Shown: positions 1 through 12,955 of the stretch, piece after piece
Numbering within the stretch: position 1 is the stretch's first letter
Layout of the letters: the number at the start of each line of letters is the position of its first letter
Origin: Morella rubra
Lineage: Eukaryota > Streptophyta > Magnoliopsida > Fagales > Myricaceae
DNA: 64,000 nt
Reading direction: 5' to 3'
Assembly (NCBI GenBank): GCA_003952965.2
Contig: RXIC02000430.1
Location: 167,501 to 231,500, forward strand
Position numbers and translations under genes: made by a program
Notes under the pieces: generated by a model
What the model saw: the letters and a program-made list of their open reading frames with translations, nothing else
Databases searched by the model: none
What the model was told of the DNA's origin: nothing

Positions 1-443
1 TTTATACCTAAATCGTCCATTTACATTGACCCCCTTTTGATGGAGCCAAAAAATTAAGTTGATGGAAAATTTGACAACGTGGTGCAATATGCTAGACCTT
101 TTAAATTTTAAGGGTGAAAGGTCTTACAATTCGAAATTTGGGGTGTAATGTGTCAAATCTCCCAAAGTTTAGGGATGAAAAGTGTATTTATTCCAAAATA
201 AAATTTAGATTCCCAGCATAACAATAAAATTTTAAATGTAATAGTCATGTGCACATGGATAATGATATCATTCCTATACAAAGTCGTACACATTTGTACA
301 TGGTGGTTTGGTGATTACATCGCAGTTGGGACATTTATAGTTTTTTTCAAATTGAAACTAGATTATGTTTCTATGACTTGTCCTCTCATGAATAATTAAC
401 TCAACAAAAATTTAAATTTTTTTTTCCTCTATTGCATTGACAG
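1..443 (+). other. 3' part of TNL intron 1 (left copy)
   Basis: This stretch corresponds to part of the intron between the TIR and NB-ARC exons in the right arm. It ends in a pyrimidine-rich tract and an AG at 442-443. It includes degenerate repeat units of the kind described for the right-arm intron. The TIR exon of this copy must lie upstream of the window. Confidence 0.8.
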
Positions 444-3400
444 GAACGAAAATATATTTATCCGCGACATTGTCCAAATGGTCTCAAGAGTAGTAAATCG
501 TACATACTTGCACGTTGCCAAGTATCCTGTTGGAATAGAGTCTCGTGTACATAGCATCAATGTGCTTTTAAATATTGGGATGAATGACATATGCACATTA
601 GGGATCATCGGAGTAGGTGGAGTCGGTAAGACAACTATTGCCAAAGCGATTTATAATTTAGTTGCTCATCAATTTGAAGATAGTTGCTTTCTTGGAAATA
701 TTAGAGAAACTTCAAAGCGAGAGTTTGGTTTAGTTAAATTGCAAGAGACACTTCTTTTTGAGATCCTAGGAGACTCAAGTTTGAAGGTTGACAATGTTGA
801 TCGAGGAATCAGGGTCATTAAAGACAGGCTTTGCTGTAAAAAGATTCTTCTGGTTCTAGATGACGTGGATGAGATGGTACAATTGGAAGCATTATCTGGA
901 GGAAATGATTGGTTTGGTTTAGGAAGTAGAATCATCATAACAACAAGAGATAAACATTTGTTAACTAAGCATAAAGTTAATATAACATACATGATGAAGG
1001 AATTGGATCAAAATGAAGCTCTTCAACTCTTTAGTTGGCACGCCTTCGGAAGTGATAAACCTAATACTGGTTTTATGGAACTTGTAGAACATGCACTACG
1101 CAGTATCGGGGGCCTTCCACTAGCTTTGACTGTGATTGGTTCAGATCTATATGGTAGAGATCTACATCATTGGAAAATTGCACTGGAGAAATACAAAAGA
1201 GTTCCCCAAAAAAATATTCAAGAAAAACTTCGAATAAGTTATGATGCTTTGGAGGAAACTGAGAAGAAAATTTTCCTTGACATTGCATGTTTCTTCAAGG
1301 GAGAAGATGTAGAATATGTTACTAAAATACTTGAAAGTTGTGGCTTCTTTCCATATGTTGGTATCAGAGTACTTATGGATAAGTCTCTCATTATTGTTGA
1401 TGAGAGTAATAGATTGAGGATGCATGACTTGTTACAAGATATGGGTAGAGAAATTGTTCGACAAGAATCACCTGATGAACCTGACAGACGCAGTAGGTTG
1501 TGGTTTCATGAAGATGTTCGTTATGTACTAGAAGAAAATACGGTAACATCAAAAGACTGTGCTAATTTTGAAGTTTACGAAAATGAATGAAGGGATACAC
1601 TCACACACGCCACATCTGTCTCAAAAGAAGTATTTTCATCGATAAATAAATGCCACAATAAGTGAAATTATCACATGGAATTACTTTTTACCTCATGTCA
1701 AAGACTATATTTTCCAATTTCTAATGAATAGGTGATAGTAACAAGTAATTAATGAATAGGCAATAGTAAAAACTAAATGAAAAATACTTTTGTGTCCAGA
1801 GAAAAAAAAGTGAAATAGTTTTGAATGTTTTTACTTACTGTTGGATGTTTCTGATAATCAAAATAAATTACTCCTTTCAAAAATATTTAAAAAGAGCAAC
1901 ATATAAAAGTGAACTGATGGAGTACTTGTATATGTGTGTCTGAATGTGTATGAAATGAAGATCAGAATTCAAATTCCTCTTATAATTATGCTGGCTCACT
2001 TGTGGGATTGTTTGGTTAGGCAACAAACAAAATTGAAGGCATAGCAATAGATTTGCCTAGAGGAGATGATGTGATCAACTTAAGTTCTGACGCCTTCGTG
2101 AATATGAAAAGACTCAGGTTATTTATAAACCACAATGCACAATTCTCTGGAGGGCCAAATTATCTCTCTAATGAGTTACGAGTGCTTGATTGGCCTCATT
2201 ATCCGGCACAATCTTTGCCATCCAACTTCCATGGAAAGAAGCTCATTGTTCTAAAATTGGATGGCAGCCCTCATGTTAAGGAACTAGGGGAAGTATCCAA
2301 GGTATGATGATTTTTTCAATATATCTACGTTTAAACTATGTTGTAAACTTCTTTCAAACTAACGCATTTCCTTCTGGTTTTTACAGAACTTGACGGTTAT
2401 GAAATTCTGTAGGTGTAAATCCCTAACAAAATTTCCGGATCTGTCAAAGACTCCAAATTTGAAGGAACTGACTCTTTGTCATTGTGAAAATCTAGTTGAG
2501 GTTCATCACTCTGTTGGATTACTTGATAAGCTTTCTTATCTGAGTCTTCATGGATGCCCTAACCTCCGGAGTTTTCCAAGGAGTCTCAAGTTGAGATCCC
2601 TAGAGCATCTTGACCTTAAAGGTTGCTCAAGTCTTCAGAACTTTCCTGAGATCGAGTGTAAAATGGAATATTTAACAACTATTTACTTAGGATATAGTGG
2701 TATAGAAGAATTGCCTTCATCAATTGGCAATGTCACTGCGCTTCAAGTTTTAGATCTAGATTGCTGCAAAAATCTTTTGCATCTCCCAAGTACCATTATT
2801 CAGTTGCAGCATCTAGAGGAGCTTTGTCTAAAAGATTGTTCAAGACTTAGATTAATGGAGCTGGGGGATGACAGACAATCAGCTGCATCTATTATGTCTA
2901 CAAGGGAAGATGAAATTTCATCAAGGAGAGAATTAGTCTCATTGCAGCCTCCAACAAAATCAAGCATTTCTAATGGCTGTTCCCCAGTAGTGTTTCCACT
3001 AGTGCAAAAGTTGAAGCTTACTAACTGGCACTTGGCAGAATCAGATTTCTTTGCGACATGCAATTGCTCGTCCACTTTGACAGAATTAAATTTATCGGGG
3101 AGTGATGTTGTTAGCCTTCCTACATGCATGAAAATATTTGTTCAGTTGAGGTTTCTTTTGTTGATGGATTGCAAGGAACTCCAAGAAATCCTAGAACTCA
3201 CTCCAAATATTGTATCTGTGATAGCTACTCGTTGCACGTCATTGGAAAGTTTTCCAGAAGTATCAAAAAAATTTCAATTCAATACAAGCGAGTTACCAGC
3301 ACTGGGATGGATTGACTTATCCGGATGCCACAAAATGGTTGTAGATGTAGAGAATCACATGGCAAATCCTTTATTGTGCAAGGTATCTTCTCCGTAGACT

Positions 3401-4289
3401 AATCTGTCTGCCCTTCTCATATGCATTTGTTTGTGTCTTCATTATGGGGTGTTATATTGTTGAAAAGTCTTGATATTCGTTTGAACAGGGACATCTTAAG
3501 GACTACAAAGGTCTTATTACGTTTCCGGGACATCAAATTCCAGTCTGGTTCAGCCATCGGAAGGAGATGAGTTCAAAATGTACTTATTGTGAAATAAAAA
3601 TTGATGGACTTTTGCATTTGGATGAGATTGTAGGAATTGCTTTATGTCTTGTGATTGGACCCATTCCTGAAATCAATCGAAGATATGGCTATACTACCCT
3701 TCTCGCTTCTATCATCATCAGTAATGATATTGAGTTGGATTATGATATTACAGATGATCATGACCTTTGTCTAGTGGACTCAGATGTTGTGTGTCTGCAG
3801 TACTTGACCCTAGAATCTTTTAAGATAAAAGGGGAAGATCTGGGGGATACTTTGCAAGTTGAGTTTTATGGTACTGGGTCAATGGAGTTTAAAAGTTGTG
3901 GAGTTCATCTAATACGCAAGCATGTAGAGGATGTGAAAGACCATCTTGGTATGCTCCATGAGGATGCTGATCATGATCATTTGGATGTACCCGATGAAGA
4001 AATTGAAAATTCAGCAGATTTAATATTGGATGGTATTCAACTTTCTGAGAGTTGCCATGATGGTGATGATCGCAACTCGGAAGCCAATTGGTATCCACAA
4101 GACACGAGCCATCCTTCCACATTGGGCATCAAAAGTTTGGATACCCAGGGCACAATACTCGATCCTTTGAGTCATCAAGAAGTGAAAGATCCAAAAGAAG
4201 ATTTGGATTTAGACCGTCGACTTGGTTGTTTAAGTGCAATCTTCTGCTTTCTTTGTTGTCTCCCTGCCTTCTTGGCAATCAAACGATAG
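444..4289 (+). CDS. TIR-NBS-LRR immune receptor, left copy, TIR exon outside window
   Basis: Intracellular plant immune receptor of the TNL class, partial at the 5' side. Exons by frame and splice sites: 444-1542, 2020-2301, 2387-3382, 3489-4289. Exon 444-1542 is the NB-ARC domain with P-loop GVGGVGKTT, kinase-2 LLVLDDVD, RNBS-B GSRIIITTRDKH, GLPLAL, RNBS-D FLDIACFFKGED and MHD. The next two exons are leucine-rich repeats. The last exon is the post-LRR (C-JID-like) domain, starting with PGHQIPVWF and ending in a cysteine-rich hydrophobic segment before IKR. Junctions keep frame (ENT joined to ATNKIEG). Against the right copy the usual EPG(R/K)RSRLW motif reads EPDRRSRLW at 1483-1485, and the LRR exon has Gly where the right copy has Glu (DLSGCH versus DLSECH). 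No stop is seen inside the exons. Function as a receptor is known of the family; the ligand is unknown. Confidence 0.92.
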
Positions 4290-4819
4290 AAGGAGAAATG
4301 CATGGGCTTGAGAAGATTGAATCACAGCAAGGAATTTATTGAATGATAGAAGCCAGGACTGTACCTTTACCTTCTCTCCTCTAGGTAGCTATCATTTCTT
4401 ATTGATCTCTTTTGTTTTCCTGTAGGTTATTTAGGCCACAGTTTTTAGAAAAAAGAGAAAAAGAAAAAAAAAAAAGACAGTTTATATATGTATAGCCTAG
4501 CTTTATAGTGAGTAATTATGAGCTTAATCTTTATTTTTCAGTTTACACGGACCTAGCTTTTCTGGTTTAGAGCCCTGCTGGACCTTTTTTCCTCAGAATG
4601 ACAAAGGCAGCTAGGGATTGTGCATTCAGTTACGTGTCACGAAGACAATTTAATGTCATGAAAATACGGAATGAAGGTGGCTGTCATGGGGGCTCCGCTA
4701 TAGGAAACCATTTGAGATACACCAGGTAGCTTCAAACTAGTTTCAGCTAAAGGTGACTGCAGTGGTCTTCCTTCCGCATAGTTCATTTGGCGTTAAATCC
4801 ACTTTGAAACCATTTTGAT
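4290..4819. other. TNL 3' flank (left arm)
   Basis: Probable 3' untranslated region and flank of the TNL gene. It holds a purine-rich, A-rich tract near 4448-4476 and no convincing reading frame. The decayed LINE follows. The mirror stretch is about 31983-32513. Confidence 0.5.
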
Positions 4820-5885
4820 TTAGAAGGCATGAGGTGGCTTGGTACAAGTTGGTGTGGTCAAGAGGCACAACCTCTTGCTAGTCATTCATTTTATTGCTGT
4901 CTCTTTGGGGAGATTGTCAACACAGGGAAGATTAAGAGGGATGGGGAATTTACAAGAGGTGAAATGCACCGATGTGGCTGCTAAAGACGGTGCTAATCAT
5001 CTCTTCTTTTCCTGCTCCTTTTGATGCCGAATATGCTGCAGCCTGGTCGTAGATGTACAATTCCAATGGCGCGGAGGACTTGGGTAGAAACTATCCAATG
5101 GGGTTCAAAGGAATGTGCAGACAATTCCCTTGTCAACATCTCTTGAAGAATTCTGCTTTTGTCATGGTCCATTTCGTATGAACGAGAGGAATCTAAGATT
5201 CCATGGAGGTGGTGGCAGGAGCTTAATTAGTGAAAGTACTTAACAGAATAATTTTTTTTTTTTTCAAAGCTAAGTTGAATGTCTTGAAGCCATCATTAGG
5301 AACGAGGGACTTACTGATCTGGTCTTGAACCAGAACCAAGTATGCCCTCGAATGTTGTCTAACTAACAAACTCAAATGTACTCTGACATGTCCTGTGTTG
5401 AAGGTTCTAATTGCCTCAAGACCCTATATTTTGGCATTGCTGCTATGGCTTTCCTGCTTGGTGATTGTCCTGGCTTTTACCACTTCTGATTGTGGTTTAT
5501 GCTGGTTGGATGTTGTTTTAATTAGAAAACATTTCATGGATGATGAGCCTGTGCTGAACTATGAAGTATGTTCAGAAATCCAACCCCCTTTGCTTCTGAG
5601 ATGAAAGCTGCCTTGCTAGCCCTTCACGAACTCAGTGCAAATGGGTAAGCTTATCATTGAAGCTTATAATTACAGGTTTGTACAGACAGGAAACTCAGGA
5701 AACCTGATTTTGAAATGCTACGTATATGCTTATATAGCTTCTAAAAGAGATTGGCTTGGGCCTTGGGCAGTGGATTCCTCGTAGACAGAACAGATTAGCT
5801 CATCTATTGGCTAAATGGGCAGCCCCAAAAAAACTGCTGGGAAGAATAATATCCCTAGACTTATACTATGAACCTCCGTGAAAAT
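4820..5885 (+). mobile_element. Decayed LINE (non-LTR retrotransposon) 3' part, left arm
   Basis: Three broken pieces in LINE order. First, a zinc-binding reverse-transcriptase segment (zf-RVT) around 4838-5023, with RLSTQGRLRGMGNLQ followed by NHLFFSCSF. Second, an ERNLRFHGG motif around 5180-5215, typical of the region after zf-RVT. Third, RNase-H-like pieces around 5588-5640 (SEMKAALLALHEL) and 5770-5820 (a WxPRRQNRLAHLLAKWA-like end). Stops and frameshifts lie between them, so it is dead. The same remnant is in the right arm, so it was inserted before the arms separated, unless the arms are alleles. Confidence 0.65.
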
Positions 5886-5997
5886 AGATAGATAAATGGC
5901 TTAGAAAAAAAAAAGTAAGCCTGCTCTATTCCAGTGTGTTTGATAGTAAATGAAATCTATAGTCATGTTAAAGAGGATTAAAGTGAAATTTGATATT

Positions 5998-6203
5998 AGG
6001 TAGTGTTTGCATCCCAAAATTTTGATTAAAAAATTAATTATAAAATAATCTCTGTTTCATTACAATCAATATAAAAAAATTCACTTAAACCATCTCTTTA
6101 TGTTTTTACTGATTCCATAAAATTTTATTTTTTTATTACTTTCTCTTAAAATCCAATAAAACTCTAATCCACTTGCCGATATTTTTGTTTGCAAACTAAA
6201 GAT
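5998..6203. mobile_element. Possible MITE-like element, left arm
   Basis: An AT-rich stretch of about 200 bp starting with TAGTGTTTGCATCC and ending near TTTGCAAACTA, which resemble imperfect terminal inverted repeats. No clear target-site duplication was identified. The mirror copy is about 30532-30737. It may instead be ordinary AT-rich spacer. Confidence 0.3.
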
Positions 6204-7345
6204 TGAGTCAAGTCAGGATTCAAATCAGAAGAATTATAGCATGAGAAATTATGGTTGACCAAGGTTTTCGACAATCTGGAGGAAAACAATTTCGTGTAAT
6301 CCCACTGGCCCTTGAGAAAACCTCGGTGAGATCATCCAACCTGACGACAATAGACAATATGGTTGGGGTTCTCAAAAGTCGGTTTAGCCGTTTAAGGCTT
6401 TGAGCTGTCTCATTTCCCGCGAAACACTGGACAAAACCACTTTTGTCTCTAAAACGGAGGAACAAGAATAGCAAATTAACGAGGACTCCGAAAGCCAAAA
6501 CTGGTCCTCCTTTAAGAGTGAATACTGGCCTGTCATCAATGCGGTAAATGTGTCCGGGAGTAATCAGAAAAAGAAAAAAGAGATAATAAGGACAAAACCA
6601 TCCAGAGACTTAACTGGCTCCAATCGCTCCTCTTTTCCATTGCATTCCCTTGAGAGTTTTTTCCTGGAAACTTGACAGGGAATGTCTTTATGTCCTCCAC
6701 ATAACCCAAAAAAGATGCAAGTAAGCTCCTACTGCTTTTTCCGTACGTTGTTTTTTTGGATTTCATTTCAGAGTTTCTCTTTTCTTCTTTGTTTTCTCCA
6801 TTCCCCAAAAGTTGCATAGACTATATGTACATATGAATGATTTACGGAGCATAGAGCTGTGGAATCGGTTTTTTATATATATGAATGATTTCCAATCTTT
6901 CGGCTTCATCCCATTGGTGGGGAATGTAAAACTTTCTGATGCCAATCGTGTTCTTGATATCTTGAGATTATAAACTGCCGATGCAACAGAAGAAGCACTA
7001 AAGTGGGAATTATCAATTCATAGGTTACATTTAATCATTCCTAAAAGCTTTTATAGTAACTTATAAAGACAATGAAACTGATAGCATTAATATGGAAGGA
7101 CGTTGAATGTTACCGAGGTGGTAATGAAATTCATGTCGTCCAAGTTCTAACTGCCAAAATTCTCTTCCAACTTGCGAAATGAAAAAGGCAGGCAACAAAT
7201 CTCCTTAAAAAAAATATACGTAAAACAAGAGATTGTAAATTGTGTGTCATTTTAATGTTCCTTGTCTTCTTTTCTGGGTTTTCTCCCCATTTTCCTTCTC
7301 TTTTATGTTCTTCACTGTTAAATTTTCACCCAGGTTCAGAAGAAG
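6204..7345. other. GDPDL upstream region (left arm)
   Basis: Spacer between the LINE remnant and the GDPDL start. The minus strand carries two open pieces (6220-6498 and 6536-6817) that form a single 198-codon frame in the right arm. The last few hundred bases should hold the GDPDL promoter; no element could be singled out. Confidence 0.4.
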
Positions 7346-10300
7346 ATGATGATCAGGTGCTTGCTTTTCATTTCCTTGTTGATCCATTCAACTTCAGGGC
7401 AAAAGTCTCCAGAGACTCCAAAGAAATGGCTCACTTTAAACGGTAATACTTCGATTATTTCTTAATTCAATTCAATTTAATTTATTCGAACTTGGAGCCA
7501 TGTTGAATTCAAAGGAAAAAGGGAAAAAAAAGGCTGGATATTATCTACTGATAGCCAATTAACTATCCTCTCTGACTTGGTTGCAGGTGAACGGCCCCTT
7601 GTAATAGCACGAGGTGGGTTCTCGGGACTGTTTCCCGAGTCCAGCTCCTTTGCGAATCAAATGGCACAGGCTTTAAGTTTGCCAGACATGGTTGCGTTCT
7701 GCAACCTGCAACTGACAAAAGATGGAATCGGTATATGCCTCTCGGATATTAGGCTTGATAGCTCAACCAATATAGCACTTGTATACCCAAACGGCCAGAA
7801 GACTTACGATGTAAATGGAAAGAAAGTGAATGGGTGGTTTTCTGTGGATTATACAATCGATCAGTTATTCAACAAATGTATCATGTAAGTCTCAAACACT
7901 TTGCATTGCTCCTATTTCTTGGTATGATATTGCATGCAGATTTTTGCAGCTACAGCCATGGACGCAGGTGTTTAAAGAACTCGAAGCATTAAAAGCTCGA
8001 TTTATATCTTCACAAGTAACTCTTTTTGTATGTTTTTTGCCTTTTTATGATCGTTTTAACAGTGACCCAGGGCATACTGTCTCGACCAAGTTTGTTTGAT
8101 TTACAAGCACCTGTATCTACTGTTGAAGATGTAACAGGAATTAAACCGGCCCAATTTTGGTTGAATGTTCAGGTCCTCTCTCTCTCTCTCTGTCTTAAAC
8201 TAAATCATTCCTAGAGAGACTCGTTTGCCAAGAAAAGTGCTTCTGCACATTTCACACTGGGATTCTCTTGCTGTTCTTTAAATTGACTTTTGAGGTTTTG
8301 GCATGCAGTATGATTCATTCTATACACAACACAAGCTCAGTGCAGCATCATATGTTCAAAAGGCAATGAGATTGATGGGCGTCCATTACCTTTCATCGCC
8401 TGAGATCGGTTTCTTGAAGAGCATGAATGGGAAAGTGAACGCATCCAGGACAAAGCTCATCTTCCAGGTCCTCAGTGCAGATGAGATTGAACCCTCGACA
8501 AAGAAGAAGTATGGTTCACTGCTGCAGGATCTTGCCTCGATCAAATCATTTGCATCTGGGATCCTTGTCCCCAAAGAATACATATGGCCAGTACAGGCAA
8601 ACAAGTATTTGGGAGCTTCTACTAGCCTTGTGTCGGATGCTCATAAACAAGGACTAGAAGTATTTGCTTCTGGTTTCGCCAATGATGTTGTTACAAGCTA
8701 TAATTACAGCTACGATCCTACAAATGAATACCTTCAGTTTGTCGATAATTCCGATTTTTCTGTTGATGGAGTCCTTACAGATTTCTCTCCTACAGCATCA
8801 GAGGCCATTGGTGAGACAATCTGTCTGTCATACCTCCTCTCCATTCCTTTAAAATTTCCTTAGACGTGTTGTGCGATCACAATTGAAAAAGAAAATCCAG
8901 TAATGGGGATCCAAACCTTGGAAGCCAGAGTATAAATTGTTAATTCCAATGGTTCTCGAGTAATGGTCTGACCCTTCCAATGCTCTTTCTTGGTGCAGGA
9001 TGCTTTGCAAATAACAAGAATGTTACCAAGCCCACCAAAGGTTGTGCCTTAAATCTTTCACAGAGCACATGACCACCTTAAAAGATCCTCTATCTTTCTA
9101 ACAATATCAAGAACAAGCTTCAATTGTGAACAACAACTCTCTGCATTTTCAGGAAAACCTTTGATCATCAGTAAAAATGGAGCAAGTGGCATTTATCCTG
9201 CCTGCACTGATCTTGCTTATCAGCAAGCAGTAGATGATGGGGCAGATATAATAGACTGCTCAGTTCAAATGTCAAAAGATGGAGTTGCCTTTTGCTCGGA
9301 TACAGCAGACCTCATGGGAGATACCACTGCAGTAACTACTTTCATTTCCAGGTCTCGTACTGTCCCAGAGATCCAACCCAAGGCTGGAGTCTTTTCATTC
9401 GACTTCACATGGAGCGAAATTGAAACCTTGAAGCGTAAACTTCTTCAGAACTTTTCCACACACATCACACATGAGCTTCTCATCGTACTTATACCCAAAA
9501 CTCTCATATTGCAGCTCAAATCGCCAGTGTTTCCCAGGACTTTCAGAGAAACCCAGCATACAAGAATGCCGGTAAATTTACCACCCTTTCTGAGTTTCTG
9601 GAGTTAGCTAAAGCAAAAGCAGTTTCTGGAGTTTTGATCAACATACAGGTACGTTTCAACTCTGCTCGTAATAGATTCCTTTTCATAAGCATCATTGTTC
9701 ATCGTGTCGAATCTATCCAAATCAATATATAAACTATTCTTGTTCTTGCTTCAGCTCTAAAGCTCTCCTATATATAACCAATACACTGACACCTGGCTTC
9801 TTTCTCAGAATGCTGCTTACCTAGCATCAAAGCAGGGGCTTGACATTGTAGGTGTTGTTAGCACTGCATTGAGCAATGCCACCTTCGACAAGCAATCCAC
9901 TCAACATGTCTTGATCCAATCCGATGACACTTCAGTGCTGTCCAAGTTTACGAATGTCCCAACCTACAAACGGGTGTTGTTACTCGACGAGAAAATAGGC
10001 GATGCACCCAAACAGCCAGTGCAGGAAATCAAGAAGTTCGCTCATGCAGTTGCTATTACACGAGCATCCGTCGTGGATATCGATAATTACTTCACCACGG
10101 CTTTGACAAATGTTGTTGGGGAGTTCCAGCAAGCAAATATCTCAGTCTATGTCTATGTTCTGAGGAATGAGTTCATCACACTCGCGTTTGACTATTACTC
10201 AGACCCTATTGTGGAGATTGCTACTTTAGTCGGAGGAGCCAGAGTTGACGGGATCATAACAGAGTTCCCCAGAACTGCTAGTAAATACATGAGTAAGTAT

Positions 10301-10685
10301 TACAGTTCCAACATTGAATCCCTACTTTGGGCCGCAGAATTAGATGAGATGCTTCACACCTTGCTCTATTTTGGTATTTGCAGGAAGCCCATGTACCAAC
10401 TCAGATAACCCCGACTACAACATCCTACCAGCTCAAGCAGGTTCCCTGCTTTCCTTGGTGCCCCCGGAAGTACAGCCTCCAGCAGCAACCCCTCTTCCAC
10501 CCCTTCAAGTTTCTGACGTTGTTGACCCACCACTACCTGCGGTAGCCAAGCTCACCACCGCTACTTCTCCTTCACCTACTGAACCTCAAGATCAGCGATC
10601 CAGTGCATTGGCAAATGCCGCTAACGTGGGTCTTTCTCTGGTGTCAATCATGGTGCTCAGTTTTTTACTATCAATGGGATGCTAA
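7346..10685 (+). pseudogene. GDPDL (SHV3-like), left copy, frameshifted in exon 2
   Basis: GPI-anchored glycerophosphodiester phosphodiesterase-like protein of the SHV3/SVL family, whose members act at the cell surface in cellulose and wall organisation. Exons: 7346-7442 (signal peptide, starts MMIRCLLFISLL), 7587-7884, 8063-8172, 8309-8810, 8999-9040, 9153-9434, 9515-9648, 9809-10292, 10384-10685. Two GDPD-like domains are visible: one starts ARGGFSGLFP, the other ISKNGASGIYP. A proline-rich linker and a hydrophobic C-terminus (SIMVLSFLLSMGC) suit GPI attachment. Exon 2 has one extra A in the run at 7874-7876 relative to the right copy, which turns NNVS into NKCIM and a stop just before the donor. 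All later exons are open. This is either a real null allele or copy, or a consensus error. Confidence 0.85.
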
Positions 10686-11100
10686 GAGGATGGGGATCAA
10701 TTATAATCCAGCACGTGTCTGCCTCTAAGTTTCTCTTCCTCTTCTTCTTTTTTAAAATTTGATTCTGTCTGTACTGTATAGTAGACATTGACATTTAGAT
10801 CGGAACATAAAAGGGTCTATTTGGGTGCCATATTTTTATATATTAATTAAGATTCAGCATAGAGGACAAATTTCTCAACTTTACGGTGATTTTTAATGGA
10901 CATAAATAAGCAATAAAACATTTCACCGAATTTTCATTGAAAGGAAATGCCAAATATGGAAGAAAATAAAAAGTTCACATTTTTCGCCTCAAATTTGAAC
11001 GCTTCTCTGCGTTTATTCAGAGGAACGAAGACGAAAACTCGACGAACAGAGAGGTCACAAATGAAAATCAACAGCTAAAATAGAGTTAAATCAACACGTA
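10686..11100. other. GDPDL 3' flank (left arm)
   Basis: AT-rich 3' untranslated region and flank after the GDPDL stop. No gene seen. The mirror is 25640-26051. Confidence 0.5.
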
Positions 11101-11119
11101 AAAAAAAATGACAAAGAAA

Positions 11120-11500
11120 AGATGGGTTTTCCAAGAAAACGAGAGGATGTAACCGCCATGGCTGCGACAGAAGAGCAGAGGTGCATGTGGAAAAAGAACA
11201 GAACAGTCGTTTTCCCACAGAAAGCGCGCCCAAGTCAGAGTCGCCCAGCCAAAAACGGAACGTCCTTTTCTCGTTCTCAGAATATGAAAGACCGAAAACA
11301 TCATCACCGCCTCGTTGCATTTTCCGGTTTTAAAGAAGAGGAAGAAGAAAAAGAAGAAGAAAAGATGATTGATGAGGATCAGAAGAGGAGAAAGAGAAGA
11401 ATCATCGGCTCCGCAGGCATTCAGAGAGAAGAAAGGTAGCGAAACAGAGAACACCACTCCAGCCTTTCTCTGAGAGCAGAGCCTCATTCTTCACCCCGTA
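11120..11500 (-). repeat. Duplicated ~370-bp block, copy B, left arm
   Basis: Mirror of 25215-25600. It shares five collinear words with copy A (12530-12955) on the minus strand: TGAGGCTCTGCTCTCAGAGA, TGAATGCCTGCGGAGCC, GAGGCGGTGATGAT, GGGCGACTC and GCAGCCATGG. Spacing between the words is similar, but the intervening sequence has diverged. I do not recognise the family. Confidence 0.65.
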
Positions 11501-12529
11501 TTGAGTATAGGCGATCCTCCTTTATTATACCGGGGATGACGAAAAGCCAAGGGGATACGACGGTAATATGAGAAGAAGTGAGGGGCCATTCAGTGTAAAA
11601 ACGTCCATCAAATGATGGAAATTTCTTGGATTCTAATTTCTTATACTGTTTGATAAAAAGCCGCTGGAACTTGGTAGGATGAAACCTGCCCACAGACTTC
11701 ATTGATAAAACCGGCTCACTTCTCAAGCAAGCGTCCATCAAAAGACGAAATTTTTGCCACCGAAAATCGTTCGACACTGCAATCTCCATGTTGTCCCATT
11801 TTTTGAGATTTTTTTGACCGTGTTTATTGTTAAAATTTTAAAGAATATTTTTAAAATTTTTATTTTATTAAATTTATAAAAATAAATATATATGTATAAA
11901 AATTAAAATTTATAAAATATATTTATTTTATTAAAAATTTTTATATCTTAAAATATTGAAAAAAAATACTATACTTTTATGACCTCTACGAATAATTGCT
12001 ACCCTGAAAGTTTATTTTTTATTTTTGGTCTGGGCAACAGTACTCTAATGTTATAATTTCATATGTTCTGAAAAGTCGTCATCTTCCCAACTCGTTATCG
12101 ACCAGCGAAATGCCGTTTTCATGGCTTACCAGTAATTATTCGTCTTGAGCCCAAAATAAAAACATAAAATTTATCAATGGAAGGTCTTAAGAAAATTTTA
12201 TCCTTCGAGTTATAAGTTTTGTTTTAAAAATATTTTTTGTAATTTTTTAAAGATAGTATAGATTCGAGTTTGGTAAAAAATTTATTAAAAATTATTAAAG
12301 TCCTCTAAAAAATTTGTTTAAAAATTATTAAAAATTAAAAAAGAATTAATAAGAAAATGATGTAAAATATTTGAAAATGTTTTAAAACCAAATTCAAACA
12401 TAACATAACTTTTTCTTTGCTTTTAGTAAATAAAATGCGCAGAAAACTCTTCAGGGATCAGGAAAAAGGAAAAGAATTGGATCAATAGAGAAATGTGGAA
12501 AAATAGGTCACGAGGGAAAGACACGGCGA
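11501..12529. other. Spacer between blocks B and A (left arm)
   Basis: Holds a 101-codon minus-strand frame (11484-11789) with no family I recognise and an internal near-repeat around the word TTTGATGG. About 600 bp of very AT-rich DNA follows. The frame has a different N-terminus in the right arm, so it is probably not a gene. Confidence 0.4.
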
Positions 12530-12738
12530 GGCTCAGATTCGCCTTTTCTCAGACAAAGAAGGAAGAGCCCGGTCCCGTCCATGGCTGCAACAAAGAGCTG
12601 CCCGCGTAAATGGCATATACTCATTATATACGGGAAGCTCGGAGTCGCCCCGCCAAGAAGACGGGACTTGCTCAGTGTCTGAATTTACACACTGAAAATA
12701 TCATCACGCCTCATCACATTCGATTACAAAAAAGAAAA

Positions 12739-12776
<38 letters not shown>

Positions 12777-12955
12777 GAGAAGAGAGAAGAGAGAGAGAGA
12801 AGAGAAGGGAAGAGAGGAGAGAGGGTAAACATGTTGATGTCGTCGAGGGCAGTTAGGTAATTAAGAATAATCATAGCTCCGCAGGCATTCAGAGAAGGCA
12901 TCCGCCAGTGGACCCGCAGCCTCTCTGAGAGCAGAGCCTCATTCTTAAACTAATG
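12530..12955 (-). repeat. Duplicated ~370-bp block, copy A, left arm
   Basis: Mirror of 23770-24150 and a diverged paralogue of copy B. It contains the GA microsatellite at 12741-12830. The minus-strand order of shared words is the same as in copy B. It could be the 5' part of a transcribed unit, but no coding potential is evident. Confidence 0.65.
12741..12830. repeat. GA-rich microsatellite (left arm)
   Basis: A pure GA run followed by imperfect GAGAA units. The right-arm counterpart (CT at 23898-23940) is a pure run of different length, as expected for a fast-changing microsatellite. Confidence 0.9.

Noticed and set aside
11484-11789. 101-codon minus-strand frame
   Set aside because: The start and N-terminus differ in the right arm because of indels, there are no splice partners and no family was recognised.
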